A stretch of 64,000 nt of DNA from Phytomonospora endophytica (GTDB lineage Bacteria; Actinomycetota; Actinomycetes; Mycobacteriales; Micromonosporaceae). The stretch covers positions 434,001-498,000 of the forward strand of contig NZ_JACHGT010000003.1 of assembly GCF_014202425.1 (NCBI RefSeq), given 5' to 3'. Both the position numbers and the translations under genes were made by a program. Under the pieces are notes generated by a model, which made no database searches, had not been told where the DNA came from, and saw nothing but the letters and a program-made list of their open reading frames with translations. Each line of letters starts with the position of its first letter. The stretch's first letter is position 1. This document shows, piece by piece, positions 54,701-62,528 of this stretch.

Positions 54701-56897
54701 CTCCGGCGAGGTGCCGCCCGTTGCGGCCCTGCGCCACGGTGCCGTTCGGCCCGGCGATCGGCGTGAGCCGGGTGACGGTCACGGCGGTGGCGTCGACGGG
54801 GACGGGTGCCCGCCCGCCGGTGAGGGTCAGGTGACCGCCGTCGACGGTGGTGAGGGCGAACTCGTCGGGTCCGGGCTGGGTGGCGTGGGTCCAGTCGACG
54901 CGGACGAGTTCGCCGGCGGTGAAGCGCGGGAACTGGGTCCGGGTGGCTCCCGCGCCGACGGTCGGTGCGACGGCGAGGGTGCCGTCGGGGAGGACGGCGG
55001 CGTCGTAGGCGTTTCCGGTCGTCACGACCTGGGTGAGGGTGAGTGTGCCGGTGAGGTCGGTGATGGCGCGGTCGAACTCGCAGGTGACGGTGACGTTGGT
55101 GACGACCTCGGGTGTGCCGGCGACGAGGACGACCTGCCCGGGCCGGATGTTCCCGGGCCGTGGACTGCCCGTGGTCGCTCCGTCGAAGGAGACCGTGCGG
55201 GCGGTCGCGTCGAGGGTGCCGAGACCGAAGCTCGCGACGGGCGTCGCGGCTTGCAGCGCGGCGAGGTCGGCGACGCCGTACTGCTCGGCGCGGGCGGCGG
55301 CGAGGCCGTCGGCGCCGGTGATCGGGGCTTCCACGGTCCCGGCGGCGAGGCTCCCGGCGGCCGGGGCGCCGATCGGGAACAGCTCGGTGAGGGTCGCGTC
55401 GGTGTGGGCGCGCCAGGGCGTGTCGTCGGGCTGGGAGAAGAAGACCCCGCCGTCGAGGAAGACCGAGGCGGCCGAGCCGGGTATCGCGGGCGTGCCCGGT
55501 CCCCCGCCTCGGTTCCAGGTGAGCGGCGACCGGCTCAAGGTCGCATCACCGGACAGCAGCATCGGCGGTGGTCCGGAGGCCGCCGTTCGGGCCAGGCGCA
55601 GGACGGTGCCGTAGCAGGCGGGCGCGAAGGGTTCCACCGGATCGAACAGCTCGGTCTTGGTGACCCGCTGGAGGCCGACGTCGTTGACGAACCAGTTGTG
55701 GGCGAAGGTGAAGGAGCGGTCGCTGGCGAGGATCCCGTCGCGGCGGAGGGCGTAGGCGCCGATCCGGTCGGAGGTGCTGGCGCCCGCGAAGTTGAACCAG
55801 CGGCCCGGCTGGCAGCCGAGAAGGCTGATCCACCAGTTGACGGTGAAGTCGAGCCCGAAGGTCGAGACGATGTTGTTCTGCAGGCCCCAGGTGAAGTCCG
55901 ACAGCGGGAGCCACCAGGAGATCGCGCCGCTCGGGTCGGTGCGGCCGACGGGGTCGTGGCGACAGACGGCGTAGGGCCCGGTCGCGGTCTCGACGGGCAG
56001 TTCGCCGTCGTAGCCCTCGGCGCGGCGGGGGTCACCGGTTCCGCCGTCATAGGGGTCGGCGGCGCAGAACGCGCCCGCGAGGGGATCGAGCGCCCGGGCC
56101 GGCAGGTGCACGAGTCCCCGATGGACGGCTCCGCCGAACAGGCCGGGCGTCCCGGCGTGGGCGAGCAGGCCTTCGCCGAAGGCGTCGCGGGGCACGCGGA
56201 CCGAGCCGTCGCGGCCGATGACGCGCACCGGCGTCCCACCCGGGTCCAGCGAGTACACCGTCGACAGTGGATGGTCGGCGGGTCCGTCGATCCGTCCGAG
56301 ACAGGCCGCGCCGTCCCACAGGTAGGTCGCCGTGACGGTGCCGTCCTCGGCCAGGACGGTCCACAGACGGCCGGCGTCGTCGTGATGCCAGGTCTCCGGC
56401 GCCTGTGCGGCGCGGGCCCCGTCGGCGTCGTAGTCGAGGCGGTGCCGCCGCCCGTCGGTCCGCGTCCAGAGTGGACGTCCGTCCTCGCCCGGCGTGAGGT
56501 GGCGGGTGCCGCCCGGGGAGTCGATGACCGAGAGGTGGCGCCCGGCGTAGCCGTAGCGCCAGGTGTCGCCGCCGTCGGTGTCGACGCAGGCGGTGATGCG
56601 CCCTCGCTCGTCTCGGCGCACGTCGACACCGTCGACGTGGACGATGTGCCCGTCGGCGTCCCAGGAGTAGCGCTCGGTCCAGGTTCGTTCGGCGGTCTCG
56701 ACGGTGCGGGTGAAGCCGTCGGGTTCGGGTCGTGAGGAGACGCGTGCGAGCTCGTCGCCGAGGATCAGCGCCTCACCGTCCCAGCGGGCGTGGATCCGGT
56801 CTCCGCAGCGCAGTTCGAGGAGGCGCCCGTCGTCCTCGGCGCGGATGAAGGCCAGCCGCAGCGTGGTTCCCGGGACGTCGGTGCTGTAGCGGATCAC
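51732..56897 (-). CDS. giant RHS-type protein with HELMH metalloprotease motif
   Basis: This 1721-residue protein begins with RHS/YD-type repeats (about 75-230, for example DADGHIVHVDGVDVRRDERG) and an RHS core with ALDPLAGAFCAADPYDG (about 269-285) and HDPVGRTDPSG (314-324). Normally a toxin of 100-200 residues follows the core; here about 1400 residues follow. Near residues 883-887 lies HELMH in LADHELMHTVQSQ, a zinc HExxH motif like that of DUF4157-type proteins. A glycine/alanine hydrophobic stretch follows near 1015-1040 and the C-terminal 600 residues are beta-rich. There is no signal peptide. The GTG start overlaps the upstream gene by 4 nt (GTGA). Effector or surface function is inferred; the target is unknown. 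Confidence 0.75.
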   Translation of the reverse strand: MIRYSTDVPGTTLRLAFIRAEDDGRLLELRCGDRIHARWDGEALILGDELARVSSRPEPDGFTRTVETAERTWTERYSWDADGHIVHVDGVDVRRDERGRITACVDTDGGDTWRYGYAGRHLSVIDSPGGTRHLTPGEDGRPLWTRTDGRRHRLDYDADGARAAQAPETWHHDDAGRLWTVLAEDGTVTATYLWDGAACLGRIDGPADHPLSTVYSLDPGGTPVRVIGRDGSVRVPRDAFGEGLLAHAGTPGLFGGAVHRGLVHLPARALDPLAGAFCAADPYDGGTGDPRRAEGYDGELPVETATGPYAVCRHDPVGRTDPSGAISWWLPLSDFTWGLQNNIVSTFGLDFTVNWWISLLGCQPGRWFNFAGASTSDRIGAYALRRDGILASDRSFTFAHNWFVNDVGLQRVTKTELFDPVEPFAPACYGTVLRLARTAASGPPPMLLSGDATLSRSPLTWNRGGGPGTPAIPGSAASVFLDGGVFFSQPDDTPWRAHTDATLTELFPIGAPAAGSLAAGTVEAPITGADGLAAARAEQYGVADLAALQAATPVASFGLGTLDATARTVSFDGATTGSPRPGNIRPGQVVLVAGTPEVVTNVTVTCEFDRAITDLTGTLTLTQVVTTGNAYDAAVLPDGTLAVAPTVGAGATRTQFPRFTAGELVRVDWTHATQPGPDEFALTTVDGGHLTLTGGRAPVPVDATAVTVTRLTPIAGPNGTVAQGRNGRHLAGEFADIDLWRGDQADAWSATATTLALSDATGSRPVRMKPPPPPTTPPTPPPVPDWRLTFGAVPSATGAVIVTVPPAPARTGYYATASTDDTATRIADPSGGTEPTGANLVIVTGFAPGETPVATGRSESGHSRTAEADEDFETDKYQGLADHELMHTVQSQRLGPWLLACFPLALFELGRIAPALRDFDMPDYSAFGEATISAPEPGKRILKVDNAAGVTYGKGDDVQIWTTGQPTIATLGEAFGGGFTVIVKDVADGPVGIRKVNVSTGLTTYRAFYEALSILTHTGIMSLVSGTIWGGLFYLIGRGGEMLHLLRTTTKCDADVDPSDSKILVLKPGGDDKEKAETLAKFRNIPRVLLKKGDDSVLREVATADPPTLVLAAPVNMSGRITVSTDTTHGSIWDDVDYFPASVPDPARPGTVKIEKVGDKTLTLHIHDRVIVEFADAVGSKDSNSVRTYVSHVRADGLVELQDPPFVNKQPAAVGRIAKIASTDGAGWADSWLLERMGMDWMKWIYDPYGQLTQRTNPEHNSAGEIVARVFRYLIGGKSWSFVPPVFGYYWWDNAFNQPSNGYKSRMEQEASQESGRLYSPEGRLRVEPKVVGDIGRYWYFISSNGNPLVAGFQNGPGVTAPQVPTVMPLVTDETGTTSPPFNKGATVPAQTPVAGAPPNPGGCVPDVFYVKTAVTGEPTGAARAFQFTDQGAIPLLPATAFNAGLHVAFCRPGKHRITLVDGFSDTDSETKARDAQDRGIQRVFYERQIDDVAVVIGGLPVAEGATVRLLAGQRAPMTVTPGGPGRKHALTVVRPADGPIRTADDGDTLIAAAATPPGTPAPAEISRRYRPGPEGVHTDGGLAGRRVHLDRDVHIPVRVFAVEVSTTLILRSATVIDPADPEAGKVTTIHPGAPVFLILPVTTTGAPTVSPANAVTMTTEPVDVPPELAPFVGDGTILRLTFEAPSAATPFTIGVAASIPGAPDEAPVALVTEGLTLETT

Positions 56898-59800
56898 GTG
56901 CTCACCTCCGCGTGGGCCTCGATGCTCGCGGTGGCGTACCTGAGCGATTCGAGGAGGGCGACGATCTCGTTGCGCACGCCGTCGAGGGCGTGCGCGAAGG
57001 CTTCGAGGAGTTCCGGTCCGAGTTCGGCGACCGATGCGAGGACGGCGTCGAAGTCGACGGCGCCGAAGGCCTCGTCGAGGGCCGTGAGCTGGTCGGGGAA
57101 ACCGCTGAGGATGTCGGTGGGGACGGCGTCGGCGGCGCGTTCGATGAGGGTGGTCAGTCCCCCGAGGTCGCCGAGCAGGGCGGCGGGATCGAGTCCGCGC
57201 AGTGCGGTGGCGAGCTCGTCGCGCACACCGATCAGTTCGGTGGCGAGGATCGCCGGGTCGTAGGCGGCGACGGTGGCGCGGACGGCTTGGTGCACCTCGT
57301 CGAGTTCGGCGGCGAGGACGGCGGGGTCGAAGACCGCGAGCTCCTCCTGGAGGGCGCGCACGGCCGCGAGCAGGATCCGCTGGGCCAGTGCGGTGGGGTT
57401 GAGGGCACCGAACAGCGCCTTGGCTCGCTCGACGGCGGAGGTGACGGCCGGCCCGACCGCCTCGAAGAGGACCGGGGCGAGCTGGACGATGGCGTAGACG
57501 AGTTCGTCGACCTCGACGGCGAGGGGCTCGGGGTCGAGCGCGGCGAGGAGTGCGTCGACGCCTCCGGTGAGGTCGGCGAGCGGTGAGGTCTCCAGGCCGG
57601 CGGCGATGGTGTTGAGCTTCGCCGAGATCGGCGCGTGCCTGCTCCCCGTGCGGGCGACGCGGCCGCGGGCCTCTCCGGTGTGGACGGACATCTCGGCGCG
57701 GAACGCGGCCGGTCCGCTGCGGTTGACGCCGTTGAGGGAGACGGTGAGCTCGGCGCCGGAGAGGTTCGCCTGGAGGGCGACCTGGGCGCGGACGTGCGCG
57801 GCGGCCAGCGGCGCGACGAGCGCGTCGAGGCCGGCGTCGATGCGGTTCTCCACGGCGGCGAGTTCGACGGCGGCGGCGCGCAGGTCGCGGGCGAGGCCGC
57901 CGATGAGGGCGTCGAGGGCGTCGAGGGCTTGTCCGGCGGGTCCGGCGTCGAGGGCGGCGAGGGCTTCGCGGAGTTTGGCGGGGAGGTAGCCGAAGAGGCG
58001 GATGACGTCGCCGGGGCGCAGGTCGGCGAGTTCGGTCTCGGTGGGGACGGTGGGCCGTCGCGGTGCGGGGCTTTGTGCGGGCGGGGGTTCGGCGCCGGGG
58101 ACGACCTCGGCGAGTGGGGCGGTGGCGGCGCGCCCGGCCTTGTCGGCGGCGGTGTTGACCTGTGCGCCGACGGTGGCGGCCGCTTCTTGGGGTTCGGGCA
58201 TGGGGATCGCGTCGAGGGCGTCGCGGTATGCGGTGATGACCGGTTCGAGGAGCACGCTCGGGCGCAGGCGGTCCCAGCCGGCGAGGAGTTCGGCGAAGGG
58301 CGCGTGGGCGGCGGCGCCGACGGCTTCGAGGTCGAGGGATTCGACCTGTTCGGCGATGCCGTCGATGAATCCGCCGGCCTCGCCGAGGAGGCTCGCGGGG
58401 TCGAAGCCGGTGACGACGTCGAGCGCCGCGCCGATCTCGGCTTCGATGTCGGCGATGAGCCGGGCGGGGACGAGGTTGGCGACCGCCTCGCGCAGGGCGT
58501 TGAGTCCTTCGTGGACGATGCCGCCGAGGGTGTCGGAGAGCTGGAGGCTCGCGACGACGTCGAGCATCGGCTTCATGATGGGGTTGCCGGCGAGGTCGCC
58601 GTCGAGGTCGAGGGCTTCGAGCTGCTCGACGAGCTGGGTGATCAGCGGCCGTACGGGTTCGGGGAGGGGCACCTCGGAGATGGCGCCTTCGACGGCCTCG
58701 CGGATCTCGCGGATCTTGGCGATCACCTCGTCGGCGGCCGCGGTGAGGTCGAGGGAGTCGACGGCGCCGGCGACGACGCCGACCGCGTCGGCGAAGGCGT
58801 GGACGGCGGCGACGGCGCGGTCGAGGATCTCGGCGGCGGGTTCGGCGATGAGGTCGATGGCGGCCTTGACCTGTTCCATCGCGGCGATGACGCCGTCGAC
58901 GGCGCCGGTGAGGGCGCCGGTGGCCTCGCCGAGCGCGTCCTGGATCTGCTCGCCGAGGTCGGCCTGGCCGACGAGGTCGCGGAGGTCGCGGAGGACGGCG
59001 CGGATCTGTTCGGCGGGGGCGTCGAGGTCGGTGTCCTCGACGGCTTGGGCGGCGTCGTGCAGGGCCGTGCGGATCGTCTCGCGGACGGGGCGGACGGGGA
59101 TGTGGGCGAACAGGGCGTGGATCTGTCCGGCGACGGCGGTGGCGATCCCGGCGATGGGGGCCTCGAAGTTCTCACGCAGGAATGCTTCGAGGCTGTCGAC
59201 GAGCGGGTCCAGTTGGGCGATCGCGGCGGCCGGGTCGATGGCCTCGATGAAGCCGCGGATGGTGGCGATGTCCCCGCGCCAGTCGTCGAAGAGTTCGAGG
59301 ACGGTCTTCTCGGCACCGGCCAGGGCCTGGCCGGCGGTGCCGATGGCTCCGGCGAGGTCGAGGACGGGGATCCGGTCGATCGCGGCGGTGACGGCGGCGA
59401 GGTCGGCGCGGACGGCGTCGATCGCCTGCGCGCGCACGCGGTCGAGTTCGGTGATGGCGCGGGCGACGGCGGCCGCGTCCCCGGTCGCGGCGGCGACGGC
59501 GACGGCATCGAGGCGGGCGGTGATGCCGACGGTGCGGGTGGCCGGGAGGGAGATGCCGGCGACGGCGCCGAGCACGGCGGAGGCGCCTTCGCGCAGCGCT
59601 TCCAGTGCCTCGCGCGGGAAGGGGGCGAGGACGTCGATGATGAGGCGGATGAGCTCGGCCGGGTCGGTGATCCCGGCTTCGGCGCGGGCGGTGAGCGCGT
59701 CGAAGGCCCCGAAGGCGTCGACACCGGCGAGCTGGTAACCGTCGGCGAGACGGTTGAGGGTCCCGAACGCCTCCGGGAGGGCGGTGCCGAGGACGCCCGC

Positions 59801-60142
59801 CGCGCCGATGGGGTTCTCGGCGAAGCCGCCGATGAAGGAGACGACGACGCCGGTGCCCTCGGCGATGGCGCGGGCGAGTTCGGCGACGGGCAGTTCGGTG
59901 TCGCCGAGCCCTCGCAGGAGTTCGGTGAGGACCGTCATCAGCGGGGCCATGAGACCGGCGGGGTCGTCGAGCGCGTCGAGGACGGCGGTCACCTGCTCGC
60001 CGAGCGGGCCGAGGGCGCTGGTGACGGCGCCGCCGTCGATGATGACCTGGACCTCGCCGCCGGAAACGGAGGCGCTGATCCCGGCGCGGGCGTCGAGGAT
60101 GTCGCCGAGGTCGATGTTCTGGAGGTCGTCGAGGAGACTCAT
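56894..60142 (-). CDS. 1082-residue alpha-helical repeat protein of unknown function
   Basis: This is an unusual protein, almost wholly made of Ala/Leu/Asp/Glu-rich amphipathic helices, resembling apolipoprotein or tape-measure-like proteins in composition. Repeating blocks of roughly 50-100 residues contain patterns such as LDPAALLGDLGGL, FDPAVLAAELDEV and YDPAILATELIGV (about 960-1040). A central proline-rich hinge (about 690-715, PPPAQSPAPRRPTVP) divides it. There are no cysteines of note, no signal peptide and no known catalytic motif. The ATG at 60142 overlaps the upstream gene by 4 nt (ATGA). A structural, rod-like or chaperone role in the same particle as its neighbours is inferred; I do not recognise the family. 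Confidence 0.75.
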   Translation of the reverse strand: MSLLDDLQNIDLGDILDARAGISASVSGGEVQVIIDGGAVTSALGPLGEQVTAVLDALDDPAGLMAPLMTVLTELLRGLGDTELPVAELARAIAEGTGVVVSFIGGFAENPIGAAGVLGTALPEAFGTLNRLADGYQLAGVDAFGAFDALTARAEAGITDPAELIRLIIDVLAPFPREALEALREGASAVLGAVAGISLPATRTVGITARLDAVAVAAATGDAAAVARAITELDRVRAQAIDAVRADLAAVTAAIDRIPVLDLAGAIGTAGQALAGAEKTVLELFDDWRGDIATIRGFIEAIDPAAAIAQLDPLVDSLEAFLRENFEAPIAGIATAVAGQIHALFAHIPVRPVRETIRTALHDAAQAVEDTDLDAPAEQIRAVLRDLRDLVGQADLGEQIQDALGEATGALTGAVDGVIAAMEQVKAAIDLIAEPAAEILDRAVAAVHAFADAVGVVAGAVDSLDLTAAADEVIAKIREIREAVEGAISEVPLPEPVRPLITQLVEQLEALDLDGDLAGNPIMKPMLDVVASLQLSDTLGGIVHEGLNALREAVANLVPARLIADIEAEIGAALDVVTGFDPASLLGEAGGFIDGIAEQVESLDLEAVGAAAHAPFAELLAGWDRLRPSVLLEPVITAYRDALDAIPMPEPQEAAATVGAQVNTAADKAGRAATAPLAEVVPGAEPPPAQSPAPRRPTVPTETELADLRPGDVIRLFGYLPAKLREALAALDAGPAGQALDALDALIGGLARDLRAAAVELAAVENRIDAGLDALVAPLAAAHVRAQVALQANLSGAELTVSLNGVNRSGPAAFRAEMSVHTGEARGRVARTGSRHAPISAKLNTIAAGLETSPLADLTGGVDALLAALDPEPLAVEVDELVYAIVQLAPVLFEAVGPAVTSAVERAKALFGALNPTALAQRILLAAVRALQEELAVFDPAVLAAELDEVHQAVRATVAAYDPAILATELIGVRDELATALRGLDPAALLGDLGGLTTLIERAADAVPTDILSGFPDQLTALDEAFGAVDFDAVLASVAELGPELLEAFAHALDGVRNEIVALLESLRYATASIEAHAEVST

Positions 60143-61638
60143 CGTCGGTACCTCATCACCACGTCGGAGAGGTCGACCTGGACGAACAGGTCCGAGGCGA
60201 GGGGCGCGCCGGCCGCGAGGTTCGGGGGCAGCGGGTGGGCGGGCAGGTGGATCCCGTCGGCGTCGACGGCGGCGAGGACGGTCGCGCCGAGTGTGACGGG
60301 GGTGGCGGGCGGGGCCGGGTCGGCGATGACGAGGCGGGCCAGGGGCCGGTCTCCGGCCGCCCACAGGAAACGTCCGCGGGTGACGGTCACGGTGAGGGCG
60401 GCCGGTTCGGTCACGGTGACCGGTGCGGGCAGGGTGATCCAGGTGGTGCCGACGCGTTCGGCGGCGGGGACCTGGGCCTGTGCGGCCGGTCCGAGCGGCT
60501 CACCGTTCGGGCGGGTGACGGTGAGGGTGATGGCGCAGTCGCCGGTGGCGCGGCCGATGAGCCCGACGAGCGCGAGGGGGTGCTGGCCGATCCCGGCGGG
60601 TGGGAACGCACGCGTCACGGGGAGGCCGTCGGGGGTGAGGACAGGTCCGGCGATCCCGCCCTGCTGTGCCGGGAACGCGTCGGACGGTTCGGTGTGGACG
60701 CGCAGGCCAAGGTAGGCGACGGTCAGGTCGCCGCGGACGTCGCCGGGAACCGTCGCGGCGAACTCCGCCGGGACAACGGCCTCGCCGCGCAGGGTCGTAC
60801 CGCGTACTCCGGGGAAGGATCTGATCAGGTCGCCGTGGACTTTCCCGCCGGTCAGGCGGACCTTCGAACCGGCCGCTCCGCGCACGGTGAACGCGCCGGT
60901 GAGGGGTTGCCCGGCGGCGAGCGCGGTGGACAGCAGTTTCTGTGCCTCGGGTGTCAGGTCGACGTCGAAGCGGCGCCCGGCGGGCGTCTCGCCGGGGACG
61001 TCGAGGACTTTTGTTCCGCCGGGTCCGGTGACGGTGAGGTCGCGGGGCGGGCGGACGAGGAGGCCCTGGATCCGGTCGACGCCGAACGGCCGCTCCTCGA
61101 ACTCCTCGGGAGTGTCGCCGGTGACGAGGCTGAGGCGAAGGCGTTTGGCGCGGAGTCCGGTGGGCAGGCGCAGCGCGGGGTAGGGCGAGTAGCCCATGCT
61201 CGCGCCGGTGAGGGTCGCCGGGATCAGGTCGTGGCCCCAGACGGGCGGGACGCTGTAGGCGGGGGCGGCGAAGCCGCCGCCGGTCGCGGGTTCGACGCGC
61301 ACGGCGAGGCGCCCGGCGAGGTCGGCCTCGGAGCGGACGGTGATCTTGTCCTCGCCGTCGAGGCGGTACAGGCCGACGAGGGTGAGGGTCTTGACGTCCA
61401 CGTGGGCCGGTGGGGTGATGATGAGCCCGTCGCCGTCGGCGGTGACGGGCAGGCTCAGCGACTCCTCCCCCGGCGCGGAGGTGATGGTGAGCGCGGCGGC
61501 GGTGACCTCGGCCGCGTCCGTGCCGGGGACCGCGCCCCAGTCGTAGCCGAGGTCGACGCCGTTGCCGACGTCCACGGGCAGGCTGATGACGTCGACCTCG
61601 CGGGCGGAGACCTCCCCGGCGACCGTGAAGACCGTCAT
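60139..61638 (-). CDS. 499-residue beta-rich protein of unknown function
   Basis: This protein is rich in Val, Thr, Gly and Pro with alternating hydrophobic residues, as in tandem beta-sandwich domains. It begins MTVFTVAGEVSAREVDVISL and has about four domain-like sections without clear repeats. The N-terminal part could belong to a receptor-binding or sheath-decoration type fold. There is no signal peptide and no catalytic motif. Its ATG at 61638 overlaps the upstream stop by 4 nt and its own stop overlaps the helical protein gene. Family not recognised. Confidence 0.72.
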   Translation of the reverse strand: MTVFTVAGEVSAREVDVISLPVDVGNGVDLGYDWGAVPGTDAAEVTAAALTITSAPGEESLSLPVTADGDGLIITPPAHVDVKTLTLVGLYRLDGEDKITVRSEADLAGRLAVRVEPATGGGFAAPAYSVPPVWGHDLIPATLTGASMGYSPYPALRLPTGLRAKRLRLSLVTGDTPEEFEERPFGVDRIQGLLVRPPRDLTVTGPGGTKVLDVPGETPAGRRFDVDLTPEAQKLLSTALAAGQPLTGAFTVRGAAGSKVRLTGGKVHGDLIRSFPGVRGTTLRGEAVVPAEFAATVPGDVRGDLTVAYLGLRVHTEPSDAFPAQQGGIAGPVLTPDGLPVTRAFPPAGIGQHPLALVGLIGRATGDCAITLTVTRPNGEPLGPAAQAQVPAAERVGTTWITLPAPVTVTEPAALTVTVTRGRFLWAAGDRPLARLVIADPAPPATPVTLGATVLAAVDADGIHLPAHPLPPNLAAGAPLASDLFVQVDLSDVVMRYRR

Positions 61639-62528
61639 CGGACCTCCAGGAGCGCGCGGCCGAGTTCGGTGGAGGTACCGCCGTCGGCGTCGGCGAGGGA
61701 CACGACGAGGAAGTCGCGTGCCGCGTCGGCGGGAGGCGTGTAGGTCACCGACGCCAGTCCGCCGCTCAGGTCGACGAGGCGGACGCCCGGCTGGGCGCCG
61801 GCGGTGCCGCCGGAGAGGGCGCCCGCGCCGGGTTTCCCGCCCGCCGCGACGAGCCGCAGCGCGAGTTTCCCGAAGTCCTCGGTCGCCGGTCCGGTCTCGC
61901 GCAGGCGCAGGGTGCCGACGCCGCCGACCCGCAGGGTGATCGTCCCCGCCGGTCCGCCCGCGGTGAACGGGTCGGGTGGCAGGACGAGTTCGACCGGGGC
62001 GAGCCCGGCGCGCACGCGGATCTCGACGACTTGCGGTCCCGAGGCCCCGGTGGTTCCCGTCGGCCAGAAGGATCCGAGCGCCGCCACGGTCGCCGTGACC
62101 GGTCCGTCGGCCGGGTCGGTGGGTGCCGACAGGCCCGTCAGGTCGAGGCGGTCGAGCTGGAAGCCGGGGTCGGTGGCGGGCGGCGGATCGAGGGCCTTGA
62201 GCAGGCCGGGGTCGTCGAGGGCGTAGCCGAGGGCGTCGAGGCCCGCGATCTGCTGTTCCCGCCCGGCGTCGTCGGCGGGTTCCACGACGGCCGTGAGGAC
62301 GCACGCCAGGCGCAGGACCCGGCGCGGGAGCGATGATCCGGCCACGATGCGCGGCCCGTCGCCGCCGAGTTGGCCGACGACCCGTTCGGCGCTGACCGCC
62401 GCGACGACCACGCGCGGCTCGGTGCCGGGCGCGCCCGGCGCGGGGGCGGCCTCGACACGGCCGGTGAAGGGCGCGGGAAGGCGCTCGCCGAGGATCTCGG
62501 CGAGACGCACCTCCAGGTCGCGGATCAT
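61635..62528 (-). CDS. 297-residue protein, possibly Pvc16/DUF4255-like at its N-terminus
   Basis: The start MIRDLEVRLAEILGERLPAPF resembles the opening helix of DUF4255/Pvc16-type tail-terminator proteins of contractile injection systems. The following section (RVVVAAVSAERV, then VLRLACVLTAVVEPADDAGREQQIAGLDALGYAL by key residues) also has the order strand-strand-helix seen in that family, where a set of monomer contacts is followed by a short helix ending near a dozen residues later. The C-terminal half (about 170-297) is a beta-sandwich. The match is weak and made by eye. Both ends overlap neighbours by 4 nt. Confidence 0.6.
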   Translation of the reverse strand: MIRDLEVRLAEILGERLPAPFTGRVEAAPAPGAPGTEPRVVVAAVSAERVVGQLGGDGPRIVAGSSLPRRVLRLACVLTAVVEPADDAGREQQIAGLDALGYALDDPGLLKALDPPPATDPGFQLDRLDLTGLSAPTDPADGPVTATVAALGSFWPTGTTGASGPQVVEIRVRAGLAPVELVLPPDPFTAGGPAGTITLRVGGVGTLRLRETGPATEDFGKLALRLVAAGGKPGAGALSGGTAGAQPGVRLVDLSGGLASVTYTPPADAARDFLVVSLADADGGTSTELGRALLEVR